Positions 1-8,726 of a stretch of 64,000 nt of DNA are shown here, piece by piece. The notes beneath the pieces are model-generated. The model was not told the DNA's origin, searched no databases, and worked only from the letters and a program-made list of their open reading frames with translations. The translations under genes and the position numbers were made by a program. This DNA is from Paracnuella aquatica. GTDB lineage: Bacteria > Bacteroidota > Bacteroidia > Chitinophagales > Chitinophagaceae. Each line of letters opens with the position of its first letter. The stretch's first letter is position 1. The stretch is taken from contig NZ_QOWJ01000013.1 in the NCBI RefSeq assembly GCF_003332885.2, positions 1-64,000 of the forward strand. Direction: 5' to 3'.

Positions 1-88
1 CACCGTAAACATTCAGCCCTAAACTACCAAAGTCCAATGGAATATGAAAACCATTACTTTTATTCTTTAACCTAAGCAAGTCAACTGT
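1..88 (-). pseudogene. Fragment of an unidentified reading frame running off the left edge
   Basis: On the minus strand an open frame of about 29 codons begins just after two consecutive in-frame stops (89-94) and runs off the window. The translation includes NGFHIPLDFGSLGLNVYG. It has no start codon, so it is either the inside of a gene interrupted by the neighbouring insertion-sequence remnant or chance. The LGLNVYG stretch is loosely like the C-terminal core of RHS/YD-repeat proteins, but this is a weak impression only. Confidence 0.2.
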
Positions 89-107
89 TCATCAAAACCG
101 GTACACC

Positions 108-258
108 TCAACTGGGCCTTATACCTTTGGTGCCACCAGAAGCCTTGTAATGATAACTGCTGGACTGCAGTGAAGACCAGGCGAGCAACTTGCTGACCGC
201 CACGCCTCTGCTTCGATAAGCACCTACAAGCCCTTGCGCCTCCTGTCGTGGGCATCGC
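108..258 (-). pseudogene. Truncated IS3-family transposase OrfB
   Basis: In the -1 frame relative to OrfA the minus strand encodes about 45 residues, including LVGAYRSRGVAVSKLLAWSS and SSYHYKASGGTKGIRPS, then meets a stop at 108-110. This is the N-terminal region of an IS3 OrfB, where a helix-turn-helix precedes the DDE integrase core. The integrase core is missing altogether: downstream sequence has stops in all frames and does not resemble a transposase. Confidence 0.6.
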
Positions 259-544
259 TTTTTTTTAAAAGCTCTGTTTTGAATTCCAGTTCCAGGGCCT
301 GGTTGCCAATAATCTTTTTAAGCCTGGCATTTTCCTCCTGCAAGGCTCTGAGTTCAGGATCAACCTTGTGATACTGGGGTTCTAATAGCGAGGCTCCACC
401 TGCATTAAACTGGCGCTTCCAGCGCTGATATACACTGTGGGACAAATTGTGTTTGCGAAGCGTTTGGGTGATGCCATATTGGTCGGCTTCCCCAATGATC
501 TGTAGTTTCTGCTCAGCAGAAAACTGCCTCCTTGCATTTGACAT
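224..544 (-). CDS. IS3-family transposase OrfA (helix-turn-helix subunit)
   Basis: This is the short first frame of an IS3-family element and would bind the element ends and join OrfB through a frameshift. The protein starts MSNARRQFSAEQK at 544; an upstream in-frame Met at 571 adds nine unlikely residues. Residues 8-50 form the helix-turn-helix (QKLQIIGEADQYG to YQRWKRQF), followed by a C-terminal leucine-zipper-like helix (LRALQEENARLKKIIG). Its length of 106 residues is normal for OrfA. The partner frame downstream is broken, so this is probably a non-functional leftover. Confidence 0.8.
   Translation of the reverse strand: MSNARRQFSAEQKLQIIGEADQYGITQTLRKHNLSHSVYQRWKRQFNAGGASLLEPQYHKVDPELRALQEENARLKKIIGNQALELEFKTELLKKSDAHDRRRKGL
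259..266 (-). promoter_or_regulatory. A8 slippery run, candidate -1 frameshift site of the IS3 element
   Basis: On the minus strand eight consecutive A residues lie in the overlap between OrfA and the OrfB frame, near the end of OrfA (context LLKKSD). Slipping back by one base moves translation into the frame that reads LVGAYRSRGVAVSKLLAWS, a typical OrfB start. IS3 elements make their OrfAB transposase in this way. The site is visible in the sequence; its use is inferred. Confidence 0.55.
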
Positions 545-601
545 AATCCTAAATTTAAGTGACTTAATCAATTTAATAAATCACTCCAGCCATTTAGGGG
601 G

Positions 602-1024
602 CTAAGACAGAAGGGAAAGGGAACTAAGATCATGGTACTTGCGGATGAAAAGAGTCGTCCTGTATCCATAGTGATTGCTTCGGCATCCATTCACGAAGTA
701 AAACTGGTGGAGCAGGTCATCGCGGAGCGTGCAAGCAGGCGAAAACCAAGACGCATCACAGGTGACAAGGCCTATGACTCGGATGCGCTGGACAAAACAT
801 TGAAAGCAAAGGGCGTTGAACTGAATGCGCCACACCGAAAAGGCAGGCGTAAACCACCCTCGCAGGACAGAAGAAAGCTAAAAGCATACAAAAGAAGATG
901 GAAGGTGGAGCGATTTTTCGCTTGGCTGTTCAACTTCAGGCGTTGCGCCTCCAGATATGAGTACAAAGCCCAAAACTTCAAAGCATTCCTGCTGCTCGCT
1001 TCAGCCATTATCCTAATCAGATAA
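602..1024 (+). pseudogene. 5'-truncated IS5-family DDE transposase
   Basis: The frame is open from the junction at 602 (reading LRQKGKGTKIMVLAD) and the first ATG is at 632. It contains the GDKAYDSD motif with a catalytic Asp, the HRKGRRKPPSQDRRKL linker, the YKRRWKVERFFAWL motif with the catalytic Glu, and the normal end AFLLLASAIILIR. The N-terminal half with the DNA-binding region and first Asp is absent, so the protein would be inactive. The boundary coincides with the end of the IS3 remnant, which suggests one element inserted into or recombined with the other. Confidence 0.8.
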
Positions 1025-1132
1025 TTTTAAGACAACCTCTAAACTGTTATTGAAGCCATAACCTTGGTACTGTTCAACACTTAGAGTGCTCTGTGTAGAT
1101 GAATAGGTGAGCAAAAAAATTAAATGTAAATC

Positions 1133-1483
1133 ATGAAGGAAATAGCAGAAATAGTTACCGGGCATTTAAGCAGCATCATTGAGTTATTGGCTGCTTTGGT
1201 TATATCGGTAGCACTGATCAAGTTTTTGTATAAATATATCAAGCATATCGTTCATCCAAACGAAGGCGTTACCAATCAAACCATACGGATACATTTTGGC
1301 AGTGCACTAACGGTTGCACTGGAACTGCTCCTCGCTGCCGATATCCTGGCAACGGCTATTGCGCCAACCTGGGACGATATCGGAAAGCTGGCCGCAATAG
1401 CTGTTTTGCGGACTGCATTGAACTACTTTTTGGAAAGAGAGCTCAAGAACAATGAATCAGAAATGAGGAAAGCGAAAGATTGA
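1133..1483 (+). CDS. DUF1622 family small membrane protein
   Basis: The 116-residue protein has hydrophobic segments at about residues 14-36 and 60-76 and a third around 83-100, ending in the family hallmark AVLRTALNYFLERELKN. This ending and the size are typical of DUF1622 (YdhG-unrelated inner-membrane proteins of unknown function). It starts at the ATG at 1133 without a clear ribosome-binding site, which is normal in this phylum. It stands alone between the IS remnants and the FAD protein. The biochemical role is unknown. Confidence 0.75.
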   Translation: MKEIAEIVTGHLSSIIELLAALVISVALIKFLYKYIKHIVHPNEGVTNQTIRIHFGSALTVALELLLAADILATAIAPTWDDIGKLAAIAVLRTALNYFLERELKNNESEMRKAKD

Positions 1484-1746
1484 TTACTGTGGTGATTAAA
1501 CTGTTTGGCGTTAAATGTGAGCGCCTTTTTCAAATTGTTCTATTCCTACTCATCCGTCAAAGATTGCAGGCAACTCACAGGATTGATAACGTGAGTTAGT
1601 CATTTCAACCGGTCTTTAGATTCATGCTTATAATTGCCCCAACGAAAATTATCCACACTGTAAATCAACACCAGTCAGAACCTTTTCCTTTTCCCGCTGT
1701 TAATTTACCAAACGTGGCTTTAATTTACGCAAAAACGGACAGGGCA

Positions 1747-3471
1747 ATGGAACGGGGAAAGAAGCAATTAGCGATTATTGGCGGTGGCCCTGCGGGTCTT
1801 TTTTTGTACAAACGTTTGGTGGCGGCGAATGACACCGATTGGGAAATTCATATCTACGAAAAAGGCAGCCAGTTGGGTGCCGGCATGCCCTACAGCCACG
1901 AAGGTGCCAATGATGAACATGTGACCAACGTGTCGGACAACGAGCTACCCGGGCTGGTAACATCGATAGAAGAATGGATCAAGACAGCACCCGAAAACCT
2001 GCAGCGGCGGTTTGGTATCCATGCCGGTAATTTCAATGAGTATAAAGTGGTGCCCCGGCTCCTGTTCGGCAGTTATTTGTCGGCGCAGTTTCAATTGCTG
2101 CAAGAAAAGGCAGCAGCACAGGGATTGGTCACCGAAGTTTTTTTGCAATGCAACGTCACCGATATAGCGCCCATACCCGGTTCGGAACAACTGGCCGTGC
2201 TGACGGCGGCCAACCGGCACATTTATGATGCAGTGATTGTTTCCACCGGTCACAATTGGCCTATCAAACACGAAGGAAAAATTCCCGGCTATTTCGATTC
2301 GCCTTATCCACCTGCCAAACTGCAGCAAAAGCTGGCCCACCCAGTGGCCATCCGCGGGGCATCGCTTACGGCGTTCGATGCGTTGCGTACGCTGTCGAGG
2401 AAAGCAGGTACTTACCATCGTCGCGACGACGGCATGCTGTCGTACACCCTCAACCCTGAATGCGCTGGATTTAAGATAGTGATGCATTCGCTTTATGGTT
2501 TGCTGCCCGCCATCCGTATTCATTTTGACGACGCCAGCCTTTCCCGTGATGCAGGTATTACGGAAGAAGAACTGCAGCAAAACAAGGAAGCCAACGAGGG
2601 ATTTGTATCGCTGAATTTCCTGTTCGAACGAAATTTTAAAGCGCCGTTCCGCGAAAAAGATCCCGGGTTTTATGACCGGATCAGGGACATGCGCATCGAG
2701 GAGTTTGTGGACGCGATGATGGATTTGCGGGAACGACTCGATCCATTTACCCTGTTCAAAGCGGAATACGCCGAAGCCGAAAAAAGTATCCGCCGGCAGC
2801 AACCGGTACATTGGAAAGAAATGCTATCGATTTTATCGTTTACGATGAATTACCCGGCCAAACATCTTTCTGCCGAAGATATGTTGCGCCTGAAAAAAGT
2901 GCTGATGCCCCTGATCTCGATCGTGATTGCTTTTGTGCCGCAAAGCTCCGCCCAGGAACTGATTGCACTGCATGAAGCAGGCGTACTGGATCTAATTGCC
3001 GTTGACCGCGACAGCGAAGTGATTCCGCAGGAAAAGGGCGGCGTTATTTACCGGCACACAGACGAAAGTGGCGCACAGCAGAAAGTATATTACCCCGTTT
3101 TTGTAGACTGCATTGGCCAACCACAGCTTTCCTACGACCAGGTGCCATTTCCGGCGCTGCGCAACACCGGTGCTATTTCGCCGGCAAGGCTTCGCTTTCG
3201 CAATGTGGAAAAAGCAAAACAACTAAAAGAAGAAGGCACGATGAAGATCGAGGAGGACAGCAGCGGCAATTATTACCTGCCGGTGCCGGGCATTACCATC
3301 AATGATCATTTCCAGGTGTTGGACCAGTACGGCGCTTACAATCCGCGGCTCTACATGATGGCCGTGCCTTATATCGGCGGGCTCAACCCCGACTACTCCG
3401 GGCTGGACTTTTGCGAAGCCGCATCCCAACGCATCGTGGCGGCGTTGTTAAAAACAGAAGTCGTTGCTTAA
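1747..3471 (+). CDS. FAD/NAD(P)-binding protein of the NAD_binding_9 type
   Basis: The protein opens with a Rossmann dinucleotide fold, QLAIIGGGPAGLFLYKRL, soon after the ATG at 1747, followed by an acidic ribose-binding position (HIYEKG) and the family motif GAGMPYSHEGANDEHVTNVSDNE. A second nucleotide-binding stretch, DAVIVSTGHNWP, lies about residue 165. This architecture matches FAD-NAD(P)-binding proteins of the HI0933/YdhS-like group, whose substrate is generally unknown. The frame stays open upstream to 1624, but those 41 codons carry no fold, so 1747 is preferred. The protein is cytosolic, about 574 residues, and ends at a bidirectional terminator shared with the convergent DUF1543 gene. 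Confidence 0.75.
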   Translation: MERGKKQLAIIGGGPAGLFLYKRLVAANDTDWEIHIYEKGSQLGAGMPYSHEGANDEHVTNVSDNELPGLVTSIEEWIKTAPENLQRRFGIHAGNFNEYKVVPRLLFGSYLSAQFQLLQEKAAAQGLVTEVFLQCNVTDIAPIPGSEQLAVLTAANRHIYDAVIVSTGHNWPIKHEGKIPGYFDSPYPPAKLQQKLAHPVAIRGASLTAFDALRTLSRKAGTYHRRDDGMLSYTLNPECAGFKIVMHSLYGLLPAIRIHFDDASLSRDAGITEEELQQNKEANEGFVSLNFLFERNFKAPFREKDPGFYDRIRDMRIEEFVDAMMDLRERLDPFTLFKAEYAEAEKSIRRQQPVHWKEMLSILSFTMNYPAKHLSAEDMLRLKKVLMPLISIVIAFVPQSSAQELIALHEAGVLDLIAVDRDSEVIPQEKGGVIYRHTDESGAQQKVYYPVFVDCIGQPQLSYDQVPFPALRNTGAISPARLRFRNVEKAKQLKEEGTMKIEEDSSGNYYLPVPGITINDHFQVLDQYGAYNPRLYMMAVPYIGGLNPDYSGLDFCEAASQRIVAALLKTEVVA

Positions 3472-3489
3472 ATGTTGCGGATGGTTTTT

Positions 3490-3513
3490 AAAGGGTGTTT
3501 GACACCCTTTTTT
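3490..3513. terminator. Bidirectional terminator between convergent genes
   Basis: AAAGGGTGT pairs with ACACCCTTT around a TTG loop, with A-rich and T-rich flanks, so it can act on both strands. It sits between the ends of the FAD protein gene and the DUF1543 gene and touches the latter's stop codon. Confidence 0.75.
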
Positions 3514-4111
3514 AGTTGTCGTCTACTTCTTTCGGCGTTACTTCCTGCGGCGCCCATTTGTCCACCGTATCGAGTTTAAAATAACCCAGATGGATCACAT
3601 CTTCTGCAACATCCGGCGCTGCCGCGTCGATGGCCAGGCTGTATTTCCCTTTCACCGATGCCGGTAAAATATCGCGGATGGCATAAATATCGTCTACATC
3701 CACACCGTACTTGTCATCGATGTGGGCATTGGCGCCTTTGAAACCGGTATGGCGAAAAAACGCTGTTTGCTTGGCGGCCTTTACGGCTTCGCCTTTATCC
3801 GGCGCCGCCACGATCATTTTATAATGAAATTCTTCGAACTCACCTTTTTTATAGCCCCCCAGGTTTATAAAAAACAGTTGCACGTTGCTGTTATGTTCAG
3901 GGTCGGACGTAACGCTAACCGAGTAACCATTGACCAGTGTTACTTCCCGCCAGGCATCAAGGTGCAGGCCCCTTTTTGCCTCCGGCCAAAACTGGAGTAC
4001 CTGCGGCACCAGGTCGCGGATGGTTTCGCCAATGCCAAAAAATACATCATGCTGTTCGGTGTGTCGTCCGGGTGGCGTGGCACCAACAAGTAACATAAAG
4101 AGTTTTGCCAT
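3512..4111 (-). CDS. DUF1543 domain-containing protein
   Basis: A 199-residue cytosolic protein. The opening KLFMLLVGATPPGRHTEQHD and the following FFGIGETIRDLVP are characteristic of DUF1543, as is the second region FFINLGGYKKGEFEEFHYK. The second half (GANAHIDDKYGVDVDDIYAI) resembles the repeated unit of the first, as is usual in longer family members. It starts at the ATG at 4111. No enzymatic role is known for the family. It converges on the FAD protein gene and is not obviously part of an operon. Confidence 0.75.
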   Translation of the reverse strand: MAKLFMLLVGATPPGRHTEQHDVFFGIGETIRDLVPQVLQFWPEAKRGLHLDAWREVTLVNGYSVSVTSDPEHNSNVQLFFINLGGYKKGEFEEFHYKMIVAAPDKGEAVKAAKQTAFFRHTGFKGANAHIDDKYGVDVDDIYAIRDILPASVKGKYSLAIDAAAPDVAEDVIHLGYFKLDTVDKWAPQEVTPKEVDDN

Positions 4112-4330
4112 AAATAAGGAAGCGATAAATTTCGGGCCAAAGCGGTAAATGGTTTATATCAATAAAAGTCAACAATGCATTTACACTTGTAGTTCATTTC
4201 AATGAGCCCTCGTTTTTCGATTTCAATGCTGTTCTCGAGGAAATTTTACTGATTTCGATTGATCCATAATTCATCAATCCGCATTCAACCATTCCGGCCC
4301 CTACCTGTTTCTATTTTGGAGGATCCACGA

Positions 4331-5731
4331 ATGACGATCGTATGGTTTCGCAGGGATTTAAGGCTGCGCGATAATCCAGCGCTGGCTGCAGCGGTGAAAG
4401 CCGGTGCAATACTGCCCGTGTATATTTTGGAGGAAGAAAACGGTTGTACCATTGGTGGCGCCAGCAAATGGTGGCTGCATCATTCACTCAAAAAACTTGA
4501 TGAATCACTTGATGGAAAGCTCCATTTCTTTCAAGGTCGCGCCGAGGTGGTTTTGCCCAAACTGGCAAAAGCAGCCAGGGCAATAGCGGTGTGCTGGAAT
4601 GATTGCTACGAGCCCCATTTTGTTGCCAAAGACGGGGCGGTAACTACCGCACTGGAACAGATGGAAGTTGCGGTTCACCGGTTCAATGGCACCATGTTGT
4701 GGGAACCCAACCAGATCATGAAAAAAGATGGAACGCCGTACAAAATATTTGCGCCGTACCTGCGGGCAGCACTGGCCGAAAAGCCCCCACCACCGCCTGC
4801 TGCAGCACCGCGTTCCATTCAATATGCCGATGAAACAACGCCCGGTGCGGTAACCCTGGAAAAACTAAAGCTCATGCCCGGGATCGAATGGTATAAAGGC
4901 ATTGAAGCATCCTGGGAACCCGGCGAGGAAGCGGCACAAAAACTACTGCGCAATTTTGTAACTAAAAAGCTGCCGCATTATGCTGCCGACCGCAACTATC
5001 CTAGCCAGGATATCCTGTCGCGCCTGTCGCCGCATTTGCACTACGGCGAAATATCGCCGGCTACAATTTGGCATGCCATACACAAAGGCACCGGTCACCG
5101 CGACAGCGTGCAAAAATTTACCAGCGAGTTTGTATGGCGCGACTTTGCCTGCTACCTGCTGTACCATTTTCCGGAAACCGCGGAAGAAAGTTATAACGAG
5201 CGGCTGAAACATTTGGCCTGGAAATACAATGGCCGGCTGCTGCGCAAATGGCAAAAGGGCCAGACCGGCATCCCGATTGTGGACGCAGGCATGCGGCAAC
5301 TATGGCAAACGGGCTACATGCACAACCGGGTGCGCATGATCACTGCTTCTTTTTTGATTAAAAACCTATTGACCGACTGGCGCACCGGCGCTGCCTGGTT
5401 TATGGATTGTCTTGTGGATGCCGACCAGGCAGTGAACACCATGAACTGGCAATGGGTGGCCGGTACCGGCCTTGATGCTGCACCGTTTTTCCGCGTGTTC
5501 AACCCGGTGCTGCAATCAAAAAAGTACGACCCCGATGCAACGTACATCACGACGTATGTGCCCGAGCTTAAAGACCTGCCCAAACGATATATCCACGAGC
5601 CGTGGTTGCTGCCCAAAAAGATCGCAGAATCTGCAGGTTTCACACCGGGTAAAGATTACCCACTGCCCTGTGTTGATTTGCAGGAGTCGAAGGATGCGGC
5701 ATTGAAAGCATTTCGGGAAACGAAGCGTTGA
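4331..5731 (+). CDS. phrB: Deoxyribodipyrimidine photolyase (cryptochrome/photolyase family)
   Basis: This flavoenzyme would use light to split pyrimidine dimers in DNA. The start is the ATG at 4331, preceded at a good distance by GGAGG (4319-4323), a rare strong ribosome-binding site here; the open frame reaches up to 4259 but is not needed. The N-terminal Rossmann domain begins TIVWFRRDLRLRDNPAL. The C-terminal FAD domain shows GQTGIPIVDAGMRQLW, GYMHNRVRMITASFL, DWRTGAAWFMDCLVDAD, and MNWQWVAGTGLDAAPFFRVF, all class I photolyase hallmarks. The length of 466 residues is normal. A cryptochrome role cannot be excluded from sequence alone. Confidence 0.92.
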   Translation: MTIVWFRRDLRLRDNPALAAAVKAGAILPVYILEEENGCTIGGASKWWLHHSLKKLDESLDGKLHFFQGRAEVVLPKLAKAARAIAVCWNDCYEPHFVAKDGAVTTALEQMEVAVHRFNGTMLWEPNQIMKKDGTPYKIFAPYLRAALAEKPPPPPAAAPRSIQYADETTPGAVTLEKLKLMPGIEWYKGIEASWEPGEEAAQKLLRNFVTKKLPHYAADRNYPSQDILSRLSPHLHYGEISPATIWHAIHKGTGHRDSVQKFTSEFVWRDFACYLLYHFPETAEESYNERLKHLAWKYNGRLLRKWQKGQTGIPIVDAGMRQLWQTGYMHNRVRMITASFLIKNLLTDWRTGAAWFMDCLVDADQAVNTMNWQWVAGTGLDAAPFFRVFNPVLQSKKYDPDATYITTYVPELKDLPKRYIHEPWLLPKKIAESAGFTPGKDYPLPCVDLQESKDAALKAFRETKR

Positions 5732-5815
5732 CTTTATTGAATTGATTACGTGTTTCAATTGGTGAAATATTAGTGGATCGTTTGCCCTTCTTGCAAAGCA
5801 CCAATGGCATCAAAT

Positions 5816-5853
5816 AAAAGGGCCTGCAAATATGATTATTTGCAGGCCCTTTT
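5816..5853. terminator. Strong bidirectional terminator
   Basis: AAAAGGGCCTGCAAAT and ATTTGCAGGCCCTTTT form a perfect 16-bp stem around ATGATT, followed by a T-rich tail. It separates the photolyase gene from the convergent minus-strand kinase region. Confidence 0.9.
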
Positions 5854-5926
5854 ATTTTTACGAAAATCTATCGATAGTTAGTTCATTATAAAACCGAATA
5901 GGCGGCGCATTTAATACCCAATCCTT

Positions 5927-6205
5927 TTACCCACGATACTCCGGCACCGATACCGGGTCCAACAATTGGTGAAATAAGGTCACCATCCGTTCGGGTTGTT
6001 CCTGGAAAAACGAGCTGCGTATGGAGAGCGGCACCAGTTTTACCGTGGCCAGAAACTCCGAGCCAGCGGAAAATATTTGTTCGTCGTTGAAACGCCCATG
6101 TAAGTTCAGGCCCTTTTTGAAAAACGTGGTTTGCGATACGCACTCTTTAAACAAGAAAGCGATCAACATTTCTTGGGTGGGAAACACTAATTGCACCAGC
6201 TTCAT
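5927..6205 (-). CDS. Hypothetical 92-residue protein downstream of the PAS kinase
   Basis: An open frame on the minus strand begins at an ATG at 6205 (MKLVQLVFPTQEMLIAFLF) and ends near the shared terminator. Composition is protein-like, mixing a short hydrophobic start with acidic and aromatic residues (GRFNDEQIFSAGSEFLATVKL) and an amphipathic C-terminus. It lies 123 bp after the kinase gene on the same strand. I do not recognise a family. The frame extends to 6328, but those residues look non-coding. It could be a small accessory protein of the kinase or a chance frame. Confidence 0.45.
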   Translation of the reverse strand: MKLVQLVFPTQEMLIAFLFKECVSQTTFFKKGLNLHGRFNDEQIFSAGSEFLATVKLVPLSIRSSFFQEQPERMVTLFHQLLDPVSVPEYRG

Positions 6206-6328
6206 GGAAAATGTTACTGCAAAAGATATTCCAAGGTGCATTGAATGCAGCGAAAGGGAACATTTTCCAGGAAAATAAGCGCAACTGCCGCGGCAAATGC
6301 CGCTAAAAAAAAGACCCTTAACCGGCAA

Positions 6329-8440
6329 TTACATCGGCAGATATATGGAAAACACAGACCCTTCGCCAGGTGTGCTCTGCGCCTGGATAAAACCATTGTG
6401 GTTTTCGGCCACTTTTTTTGCGATCGACAACCCCACTCCTGTCCCGGTATATTCCGACTTGCCGTGCAACCGCATAAACATCTGGAAAATGGTTTCCTTG
6501 TATGTTTCATCAAATCCAATCCCGTTGTCTTTTACAGAAAATACATGGTAACGAACACCATCTAATGCTGCATCGGATGCGGTTACTTCAATTTTCGGTT
6601 GCACACCCGGTTTGCTGTATTTAATCGCATTGCTCAAAAGGTTTTGAAACAATTGCTGCAACTGCCTTTTGTAACCCTGCACCACCGGCATTGGCCCCAC
6701 TTCAAACACTGCGCCTTTCTCCGCAATGTGCAGTTCCAGGTCTTCCAATACGCGGCTAATGATGTTGTTTACATCAACACTATCTTTTTCGTGCGGCCGC
6801 TGGCTGATATGCGAGTATTGCAACAGGTCGTCGATCAGGTTGCTCATGCGCTGCGAAGAACCTTCGATGCGTTCAAACGAACGGCGCTGCACATCGTTGA
6901 GGTGTTCGCCCAACTGGTCTTTCAACAAGGATGTAAAAAAGTGGATCTTGCGGATGGGTTCTTTTAAATCATGCGAAGCTGCATGTGCGAACTCTTCCAA
7001 ATTTTCATTGGAACGTTTCAACTCCGTGATGTTCCGTTCCAGTTGCAATTGCAGTTGCTTCAACTTGGTGTAATCGGTCAGGTGTACAATCACATCGCCG
7101 TTCATTTGCACGGCGCCCATCTCATTGTGGATGTTCAGGCCATCAGCCTCGTAGTGATTGTCCCAAAGTTTTGCAACACCAGTGGTAGCAACTTCCTTGA
7201 TGTATTTGTAACTATCGGTTTGGAAATAGCCGGGAAAGAATTCACTAACCCGTCGCCCTTCCAGTTCTGCAGGTTTTTTACCCGCATAATTGGCATAAGC
7301 TTCATTAGTCAACTTGTATTTAAAGTCAACTATTTCACCGCTTTCAATAATGGGCTCCAACACCTGCAACGGCGTGGTAAATATGTTGATGATGTTTTGC
7401 AAATAAGCGTACGACGCCATCAGTTGCAGGTGCGCATCCTGCAATTCTTCGGTTTGCTCTTCTACCTGCCGCTCCAGTTCTGCTGCAAACTGTTTTTGCT
7501 CGGTAATGTCTTGCACCACTGCCAGCATTTTTAGCGGCTTTTTGTCGGCATCCATCGTCACCGTTCCTTTCAGCCTGATCCAGCGCTCCGTTCCATCTGT
7601 ATGATAGATCCGTGATTCATATTCAAGGCGCCCATCCTGGTAAGCCTTTTGGTAAGCCTGTTCGCGCAGCACCAGGTCGTCGGCATGCATCTGCAATAAA
7701 AAGTCGGTGCGCTTACTGCCCGAGTTTAACCCGAACATGTTTTCGATCCGCGACGAGATCACAACTTCCTGGGTCTGCAGGTCCACTTCTACAACACCCA
7801 GCTCACCGGATTCAATGGCCAGTTCCGCCTTTTCATTGGAGTGCTGCATTTGCTGCACCAGCACCACATTATCTGTTGTTTCGGTACAGGTTACAAACAC
7901 ACCCACCGGCTGGCTAAAATCATCCAGCACCGGGCTGTAACTATAGGTCCAGTAAACGTCTTCCATTTTGCCGTTCCGGTAAATGGGCAGTAGTTGATCT
8001 TTATACCAGGTGGCCTCGCCGCCGTTCATCACCGAGGCAATTTGCGGCTTAATATCCTTCCATGTCTCGGGCCACACTTCGGCAGCGGGTTTGCCCAGTG
8101 CATATGGGTGTTTGCCGCCGTTACCCAAGCTTGGGCGGTAAGCATCGTTGTAAAAGCAAATGGAATCGGGGCCCCAAAAAAGAAACATGGGAAATTTGGA
8201 ATGGAGCAAAATACCAAGCGTGGTGCGCAGTGTGCCCGGCCACTGGTCGGGTGTGCCAAGCGGGGTATCGGCCCAATCATAAGCGCGGATCAACGCCCCC
8301 ATTTCACCGCCACCTTGCAAGAAAGAAAAGGTCTTTATCGTGGCTTGCAGCTGCTCCAAATGCTCAAAATATTTTAAAAATAAAAATGAATGTAATGTAT
8401 TTCCGTCAAGCGTTGGTTCGGCGCAGCGCAAGCCCGGCAA
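6329..8440 (-). CDS. Multi-PAS sensor histidine kinase
   Basis: A soluble kinase of about 700 residues with no membrane segment. Near the N-terminus is the Bacteroidota PAS hallmark FLQGGGEMGALIRAYDW followed by FLFWGPDSICFYNDAY. A second PAS/PAC (YESRIYHTDGTERWIRLKG) and a short coiled coil precede a third PAS domain. The HisKA helix has the phosphorylated His in HAASHDLKEPIRKIHF, and the ATPase domain has QNLLSNAIKYSKPG, VKDNGIGFDE and GTGVGLSIAKKVAENH. No response regulator is adjacent, so the partner is unknown. The start is uncertain: the frame opens with TTG at 8440, the first ATG (8302) falls inside the conserved N-terminal motif, and a non-ATG start between them is likely. Confidence 0.85.
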   Translation of the reverse strand: MPGLRCAEPTLDGNTLHSFLFLKYFEHLEQLQATIKTFSFLQGGGEMGALIRAYDWADTPLGTPDQWPGTLRTTLGILLHSKFPMFLFWGPDSICFYNDAYRPSLGNGGKHPYALGKPAAEVWPETWKDIKPQIASVMNGGEATWYKDQLLPIYRNGKMEDVYWTYSYSPVLDDFSQPVGVFVTCTETTDNVVLVQQMQHSNEKAELAIESGELGVVEVDLQTQEVVISSRIENMFGLNSGSKRTDFLLQMHADDLVLREQAYQKAYQDGRLEYESRIYHTDGTERWIRLKGTVTMDADKKPLKMLAVVQDITEQKQFAAELERQVEEQTEELQDAHLQLMASYAYLQNIINIFTTPLQVLEPIIESGEIVDFKYKLTNEAYANYAGKKPAELEGRRVSEFFPGYFQTDSYKYIKEVATTGVAKLWDNHYEADGLNIHNEMGAVQMNGDVIVHLTDYTKLKQLQLQLERNITELKRSNENLEEFAHAASHDLKEPIRKIHFFTSLLKDQLGEHLNDVQRRSFERIEGSSQRMSNLIDDLLQYSHISQRPHEKDSVDVNNIISRVLEDLELHIAEKGAVFEVGPMPVVQGYKRQLQQLFQNLLSNAIKYSKPGVQPKIEVTASDAALDGVRYHVFSVKDNGIGFDETYKETIFQMFMRLHGKSEYTGTGVGLSIAKKVAENHNGFIQAQSTPGEGSVFSIYLPM

Positions 8441-8726
8441 TTACACCTGGTTTATAAAGTTTTACCAATATGATTTTTTCACCAATTCTTGTTGAGCAAA
8501 ATGGCCGGCGTGGCATATTCTGGCTCATTCGATCGACTACCAATTCGCTATTAACTTCTCCATTATTTCTGCTCCACATCGCCTTCTAAAAAGTTCCGCT
8601 ATCCCACACAAAGGAATTAGCAAAAATCGCCTACATACCATCCGCCATCACAATTCATTATTCGATAATAATAGGATAACTCACCGTTGACACAGGCCGT
8701 TTATCTATGGGGTTCAAAATCATTGA

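Larger units (their letters stand above)
108..1040. mobile_element. Joined remnants of an IS3-family and an IS5-family insertion sequence
   Basis: The minus strand carries IS3-type orfA and a broken orfB. The plus strand, starting abruptly near 602, carries the 3' half of an IS5-type transposase. The sequence ATTTAGGGGGC (591-601) resembles the inner part of an IS3-family terminal repeat and abuts the IS5 coding fragment directly. The AT-rich ATAATTTTAAGACAACCTC after the IS5 stop (1022-1040) looks like an IS5-family right end. No intact pair of ends or target duplication is visible, so neither element should move by itself. Confidence 0.7.

Noticed and set aside
1945-2811. A 288-codon minus-strand frame inside the FAD protein gene
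   Set aside because: Shadow of the real gene with unnatural composition.
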